Shown in pieces: positions 6,278 to 10,019 of a stretch of DNA of 10,019 bases. Source of the stretch: Terriglobia bacterium (lineage in GTDB: Bacteria > Acidobacteriota > Terriglobia > UBA7540); NCBI GenBank assembly GCA_020072905.1, contig JAIQGB010000122.1, positions 1 through 10,019 of the forward strand. The letters are read 5' to 3'. Below the pieces are notes generated by a model. That model saw only the letters and a program-made list of their open reading frames with translations. It was not told the DNA's origin and did not search any database. Both the position numbers and the translations under genes were made by a program. The stretch's first letter is position 1. Each line of letters opens with the position of its first letter.

Positions 6278-6301
6278 GGGACTGGGGGCTGGGGATTTGG
6301 G
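6271..6301 (+). repeat. G-rich tract with five G-runs, potential G-quadruplex
   Basis: Runs of 3, 4, 5, 4 and 3 guanines are separated by ACT, ACT, CT and ATTT. This meets the usual four-runs-with-short-loops pattern for a G-quadruplex. The GGGGACT units also look like a short tandem repeat. It overlaps the right arm of the stem-loop, so the two structures would compete. Confidence 0.5.
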
Positions 6302-6373
6302 ATCATCTTAATGACCATGAGTGCTAGTACACACGCGGACCGCATACCAAGACAATCACCAAAGGAGACGACC

Positions 6374-7165
6374 ATGAGATACGGAATTAAGACGCTGTTC
6401 GCTTTCGCCAGTACGACTTTGCTGCTGTCGCTGTTATTCGCTGTCCCCCGCGCGAGATCGGCCGAGCAACCGAGCCTTCTCTACGCCACCGCCGAAGCCG
6501 GCAGCAAGTTCGTGGCCTTTAGCCTGGAAGCCAAAAGGGCTAGAGTCATCGGCGGTATCAGATTCCCTCTTTCGCTCGCATTGGCCTTCTGCCCGCCGGG
6601 CGGAGTGCCATACACGATAACCAACACTTTCGACCCGACCGCGCAGTTGGCCACTCTCAATCTGGGTACAGGGGCGGCAACGCTGGTTGGTTCACCACTG
6701 GGCCAGACGTTGAGCATCATGGGCATGACCTGCTCCCCAGACGGAACTCTCTATGCCGTTGGCCAGCTCGACTCCGCGGACCCTGCTTTCAACAGTTTGT
6801 ATACCGTGGATCGGGAGACTGGCCTTGCTTCGCGGATAGGATCCACCGGTGTGGTTTCTCAGGATGACTTTGGGGGATTTCTCATGGCCCTAGCCTTTGC
6901 ACCCGATGGTACCCTGTACGGGGCCAACGTAAGCACGCTGTTCAGCATTGACCCGTCCACCGGACAAGCGACGAAGGTAGTCGATTTCGTGGGCGTAACG
7001 TCGGTTATGGGGCTCGCCATCGATAACAGCGGAAACTTTTACGTCTCCGACTGGGTGGGGGTGTCCTCTATATATGCTCTCAATGTTGCTACGGGCGTGG
7101 CCACCCCGATCCTGAATACCGGCCTGCCGTTCGTTCACAACATTGCCTTCAAAGCCCCGGGCTAG
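6374..7165 (+). CDS. Secreted beta-propeller protein
   Basis: ATG at 6374 has AAGGAG ending at 6367. An in-frame ATG at 6311 is rejected because it has no ribosome-binding site and would precede the signal peptide. The protein has 263 residues. Residues 1-30 are a classical signal peptide (TLLLSLLFAVPRARSA, then EQ). The rest shows repeated propeller-like units: IMGMTCSPDGTLYAVG, LYTVDRETGLASRIG, LMALAFAPDGTLYGAN, LFSIDPSTGQATKVVD, VMGLAIDNSGNFYVSD and IYALNVATGVATPIL. Each pairs an 'aDGtLYa' strand with an 'i...TG.at.v' strand, as in NHL/SMP-30-like and PQQ-like propellers. No enzyme residues are recognised and no anchor or sorting motif is seen at the C-terminus. The 17 bases around its start match those of the preceding gene at 15 positions. 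The two genes are 140 bp apart with a stem-loop between, so independent transcription is possible. Confidence 0.75.
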   Translation: MRYGIKTLFAFASTTLLLSLLFAVPRARSAEQPSLLYATAEAGSKFVAFSLEAKRARVIGGIRFPLSLALAFCPPGGVPYTITNTFDPTAQLATLNLGTGAATLVGSPLGQTLSIMGMTCSPDGTLYAVGQLDSADPAFNSLYTVDRETGLASRIGSTGVVSQDDFGGFLMALAFAPDGTLYGANVSTLFSIDPSTGQATKVVDFVGVTSVMGLAIDNSGNFYVSDWVGVSSIYALNVATGVATPILNTGLPFVHNIAFKAPG

Positions 7166-7218
7166 AGAATGGCTGCGGGTGAGCCGCGCGGGTGAAGGCA
7201 CCGCCGTCGCCAGAAGGT

Positions 7219-7271
7219 GGGACAGGAAAAGCGAGGTGCGGCTTGGGCCGCCCCCCCTGGAATCCTGTCCC
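7219..7271. repeat. Nested inverted repeat (GGGACAGGA...TCCTGTCCC)
   Basis: Nine-base arms GGGACAGGA (7219-7227) and TCCTGTCCC (7263-7271) are perfectly complementary. Inside them GCGGC-TTGG-GCCGC (7238-7251) forms a second hairpin. The 53-bp unit starts about 50 bases after the propeller gene stop. The left end with its flank, GGTGGGACAG, recurs at 3249-3258. It looks like a small dispersed palindromic repeat; it has no T-run, so terminator use is uncertain. Confidence 0.5.
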
Positions 7272-7294
7272 AAGCGGCATCAAATCGGCTTCAG

Positions 7295-7429
7295 TCATTG
7301 GCTCGGGCTGAGGACGAAAATGGTGGAGCGGTCAGGCGGATCACCGCTCAACAGAGACCACCAATGAAGGAGGACGGCCACCAGAGCTGGAATCAGACCA
7401 AGAGCCGTTGCCGCCGATTTCGCGGGCAT
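7295..7429 (-). CDS. Possible small membrane peptide, 44 residues (doubtful)
   Basis: ATG at 7429-7427 opens a frame with one hydrophobic segment (ALGLIPALVAVLLHWWSLLS) followed by a polar tail ending FVLSPSQ. No ribosome-binding site lies at normal spacing; the nearest GGAGG is about 18 bases upstream. A single small hydrophobic frame can arise by chance in non-coding DNA, so this is kept only as a candidate. Confidence 0.15.
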   Translation of the reverse strand: MPAKSAATALGLIPALVAVLLHWWSLLSGDPPDRSTIFVLSPSQ

Positions 7430-7843
7430 GTTGGGTCTCGTCGATTGCCTCCAAAATGGTCAAATTCCCGCTCACTCCGCAGCACGGGAGCCCGAGTGCC
7501 TGAACGAGATGGACGTAGCCCGTCGCCAAAGACGTGCCGGCACTAATTCCGCACGCCCCTGGCGGCCGCAGGCGGATTACTCCCCATAAACGCCGTTGTG
7601 CTTACCGATCCCCTCTAGGATCCATCTTGCGCATGGATCAAACTGACCCACCAAGCGCCCTGCCGGCAGCGGGCTCGGCCGGTTGACTCGCGTCGGAAGC
7701 GCACTAGTGATACCATTGCCTGTAACACCGTGATCGTGGCACAGCTTCGCCAGCCGGAATGGCCAAGGTAGGGAAGGAGGCGATGACCCCTGAAAGGCGC
7801 GGCCCGGCATAAACCCGAACACGCCCCCTCTCGCGCCTGTCCA

Positions 7844-8272
7844 ATGGAGAAGGATAAGCTGGCGTTGCGGTTTTATGAAACGATACCGAGCACGCTGGCG
7901 GCCCTCGAGGGTGTCGTAGAGCGCCTCCTCACCCTGGCCCGCGACGTGAAGTGCGATCATCATCACCTGGAACGAGTCGAACTCGCGCTGCGCGAAGCCC
8001 TGGCCAATGCCATTATCCACGGCAACCAACAGAACCCGGGGAAGAAAGTCGCGGTCCGCTGCTTCTGCCAACCCGACCGCGGCATGCTGCTGGTGGTTGA
8101 AGATGAGGGCTCGGGTTTTGACCCCGGCAGGGTCCCCGACCCCACGCAGGCAGAATGCCTGCTCGATACCCATGGGCGCGGCCTCTTCCTGATGCGCAGG
8201 ATGATGGACCGCGTGCGCATCTCCCGCCGCGGCACGCGCATCACCATGCTCAAGCGGCTCGCGTCGAAGTGA
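7844..8272 (+). CDS. RsbW-type ATP-binding protein (anti-sigma factor/serine kinase fold)
   Basis: The protein has 142 residues and is one HATPase_c_2 (GHKL) domain. The N-box is at 48-61 (ALREALANAIIHGN, with Glu51, Asn55 and His59), the G1 box at 87-94 (DEGSGFDP) and the G2 box at 110-114 (HGRGL) followed by FLMRRMMDRV. Length and motifs match RsbW/SpoIIAB-type kinases, which bind ATP and either hold a sigma factor or phosphorylate an anti-sigma-factor antagonist on serine. The typical partner genes (STAS antagonist, sigma factor, PP2C phosphatase) are not adjacent in this window. ATG at 7844 is the first usable start, since an in-frame TGA lies at 7784-7786. It has no clear ribosome-binding site, so translation may be leaderless or inefficient. 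The target is not visible. Confidence 0.85.
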   Translation: MEKDKLALRFYETIPSTLAALEGVVERLLTLARDVKCDHHHLERVELALREALANAIIHGNQQNPGKKVAVRCFCQPDRGMLLVVEDEGSGFDPGRVPDPTQAECLLDTHGRGLFLMRRMMDRVRISRRGTRITMLKRLASK

Positions 8273-8390
8273 TGCCTCTTGCCGCTTGGCAGGAGGATTT
8301 CCCCCAGGCCTCCCTCTGCTCTTGCCTCCTCCCAGAAGCCGAGTGCAATCTCCGCGGATGGGTTAATATCAACTCTGGTCGATTAACTGT
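8273..8390. other. Convergent intergenic region
   Basis: GTTAAT (8362-8367) and ATTAAC (8382-8387) are complementary with 14 bases between. The stretch between the two convergent stops is otherwise without a clear hairpin plus T-run, so no terminator is called. Confidence 0.3.
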
Positions 8391-10019
8391 CTAATAAGTG
8401 ATGTCCAGCGAGGAGTCGTAGAACAGATGTTGGAGTCCCACGAAGTGGCCGAAGGAGGGCGAGGCGGTGTTATTGAAAACATCGCGCGGATTGTCATGGT
8501 TGGTGACGTTGAAAACCGTCAGGGCGCCGCGCAGCAGATGGTTCCTGATCCACGGGAAAGGCAGGTGGAACTCCTTCCAGAGTTTCACATCGAGCGAGAA
8601 GAAGCGGGGGAAACGTCGATAATTCGGCGGGCCGACGTAGTTCTGCTCCACATTGACGAACGAGTAGGGAAAGCCGGAATGAAAGTCGATGACGGGCGCG
8701 GCCGTGATTCCCCAGATGTGGGTCTTGAACCGGCCCCAGCTGATCAAGCGGTGGGGAACGTCGGAGGGCAGGTCGGCAAAGAGGTCTGGACGGAGGACGG
8801 GCTGCTCGAAGGGCACAAAAACTTGTCCCAGGTTGTTGAGATTCCCGCGCGCCCGGCTGTACACGTAGGCAAAGGTCCATTCCGAGCTCTCCGTACGGCG
8901 GATGTGCAAGGTGGATTGAAACTCCTGATAGCGGGAACTGCCGCGGTCGGATAGCAACAGAAGCGGCCCTGCCGTAGGGTCGCCCCGGGGATCCACGAAG
9001 AACTGATCATAGGACCGACTCGAGAGATAACTGAGGCGCAACACGACGTTGGCCCGCAATTCTCGGTCGGCCTCCAGGTTCCAAGTCAAGTTGAGCGGGG
9101 TGCTGTGGAGATGATCTGAAAGGGATGCCAAGCCACGCTCGCCACCGTCTCGGGCATACGCATTGCGAAAAAACAGCGGGGTGCCTTGCGGCGCTCCCTG
9201 TGCGTCGAAGAAGCTGACGATGCGGGCAGGATTGTTTACGAAGTCACCACCCAGCAGGGGAGCACGGTCATAGAAGACTCCGATGCCGCCGCGCAGAATC
9301 GTCTTACCGCCCGCGCCCGGAGAGAAAACCAGGCCCAGGCGGGGTGCGAGGTTTGCGGCAGCACCGAGTGTCTGGCCGGAATAGCGCAAACCCGCGTCCA
9401 GAGCCGCCTGTTCGTTCAAAATCCAATGGTCCTGGAGGAAAAGCGCGGCCTCCGCGTCCTGCGCGGCCAACCGCCCTGGACCGGAAAAATCAATCCGTTC
9501 GGCGAGCGTGCCGTCGGGTCTGAGCAAGAGCACCGGATGCGAATCACTGCTCCCACGATAAGAGCGGCGGAGAAACTGCGCGCCGAGTGTCAGCTCGTGT
9601 TTTCCCTCCCACTCTTTTTGCGGAAATCGGAAGGCATCCGTGGCTTCTTCTTGATCGCTTCTTAGAACGTAGGCGTTGAAGAAATTCCCTTCCCAGCCAT
9701 TGGGTGTGACGAGCATGTCCTCCGGGCCCTGGCCATGGGCGTTACTTTCGAATTTCATTCCCTGGAGCTGCGTCGTCAGGACCCCTCCTGACGCGAACAA
9801 GAATCGGTCAGTGAATCCCACCGAAAACCCTTTCTGGCCGTAGTCCGCGGAGGCCGTCTGCGGGACCAGAGAGTTGATGTTGGCGAACTGCCGGCGCAGG
9901 GGAAACACATTTACGTTCACACTCATCAAATGGTGCTCGGAGAGGACGTATTGGAAGTTTGTGAAGGAGTTGAAATCGTGGGTCTTGATCTCATTGTGCG
10001 GCCAAGCCAGACCGCGCAC
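8391..10019 (-). CDS. TonB-dependent outer-membrane receptor (Oar-like), C-terminal part
   Basis: This frame is open from the right edge to a TAG at 8391-8393, giving about 543 residues of the C-terminal part; the true start is outside the window. The sequence alternates aromatic and polar residues as in a 22-strand barrel. Typical segments are LFLQDHWILNEQAALDAGLRY, NLAPRLGLVFSP, TILRGGIGVFYDRAP, LNLTWNLEADRELRANVVLR and LRGALTVFNVTNHDNPRDV. The end SSLDITY, with a terminal aromatic, suits the signal recognised by the barrel-assembly machinery. The pattern fits the Oar-like TonB-dependent receptors common in Acidobacteria, which usually start with a carboxypeptidase-regulatory-like domain and a plug; those parts are not in view. 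The substrate cannot be predicted. It converges with the ATPase gene across 118 bp. Confidence 0.85.
   Translation of the reverse strand: MRGLAWPHNEIKTHDFNSFTNFQYVLSEHHLMSVNVNVFPLRRQFANINSLVPQTASADYGQKGFSVGFTDRFLFASGGVLTTQLQGMKFESNAHGQGPEDMLVTPNGWEGNFFNAYVLRSDQEEATDAFRFPQKEWEGKHELTLGAQFLRRSYRGSSDSHPVLLLRPDGTLAERIDFSGPGRLAAQDAEAALFLQDHWILNEQAALDAGLRYSGQTLGAAANLAPRLGLVFSPGAGGKTILRGGIGVFYDRAPLLGGDFVNNPARIVSFFDAQGAPQGTPLFFRNAYARDGGERGLASLSDHLHSTPLNLTWNLEADRELRANVVLRLSYLSSRSYDQFFVDPRGDPTAGPLLLLSDRGSSRYQEFQSTLHIRRTESSEWTFAYVYSRARGNLNNLGQVFVPFEQPVLRPDLFADLPSDVPHRLISWGRFKTHIWGITAAPVIDFHSGFPYSFVNVEQNYVGPPNYRRFPRFFSLDVKLWKEFHLPFPWIRNHLLRGALTVFNVTNHDNPRDVFNNTASPSFGHFVGLQHLFYDSSLDITY

Larger units (their letters stand above)
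7166..7843. other. Gene-poor region
   Basis: No well-supported gene is seen in these 678 bases. They hold the nested inverted repeat at 7219-7271, a doubtful small minus-strand reading frame at 7295-7429, and a hairpin GATCCAT/ATGGATC at 7619-7639 with a seven-base loop. A 17-codon plus-strand reading frame (7759-7812) has AGGAGG only two bases from its internal ATG at 7783; it could be a leader before the ATPase gene but is not convincing. Confidence 0.4.

Noticed and set aside
7759..7812. 17-codon frame with an AGGAGG just before an internal ATG, upstream of the RsbW-type gene
   Set aside because: The AGGAGG is only two bases from that ATG, too close for normal initiation, and the peptide shows no attenuator-like codon runs.
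7577..8173. Minus-strand frame of 198 codons
   Set aside because: It is opposite the RsbW-type gene with intact N, G1 and G2 boxes, and has no ribosome-binding site or recognised motif.
9186..9665. Plus-strand frame of 159 codons
   Set aside because: It is antisense to the barrel region of the TonB-dependent receptor.

Overview
The window looks like a chromosomal piece of an acidobacterium or a close relative. This is inferred from gene content: a winged-helix/TolB-like/TPR one-component regulator ending in the 'LDPLRSDPRF' type C-terminus, a secreted S55 (SpoIVB-type) peptidase protein paired with a beta-propeller protein, an Oar-like TonB-dependent receptor, and GTAG-headed REP-like repeats. 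No rRNA, tRNA, CRISPR array, integrase, transposase or phage gene was seen. GC content is moderately high throughout.

Layout: (1) 1-641 holds gene fragments: a minus-strand DUF47/PhoU-like piece (1-215) with no N-terminal part, and the N-terminal part of a plus-strand GNAT-like protein (360-641). (2) At about 618-642 the GNAT reading stops making sense exactly where a minus-strand beta-propeller gene (627-1268) loses its C-terminal part. This is a rearrangement junction or an assembly chimera. (3) 1327-3174 minus: the S55 protein, which with the propeller gene forms a likely operon behind a good sigma70-type promoter (TTGACG, 17 bases, TAAACT). (4) 3529-5448 minus: a membrane-anchored regulator whose coding sequence has absorbed two different palindromic repeats, one on each side of its transmembrane segment. 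(5) 5757-6233 and 6374-7165 plus: two small secreted proteins, a four-cysteine barrel-like protein and a beta-propeller, with nearly identical ribosome-binding leaders and a stem-loop plus G-rich tract between them. (6) 7166-7843: gene-poor, with a nested inverted repeat. (7) 7844-8272 plus: a stand-alone RsbW-type histidine-kinase-fold ATPase. (8) 8391-10019 minus: the C-terminal part of a TonB-dependent outer-membrane receptor that runs off the right edge.

How the genes relate: the S55 and propeller proteins are co-oriented, 58 bp apart and both carry export signals, so they probably act together in the envelope. The regulator is divergent from the first secreted gene and may control it, but that is inference. 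The most unusual sequence features are the REPIN-like element and the second palindrome that form the juxtamembrane linkers of the regulator, the reversed Ser-before-His order in the S55 protein, and the gene-gene junction near base 630. I see no complete new multi-gene defence or mobile system here.
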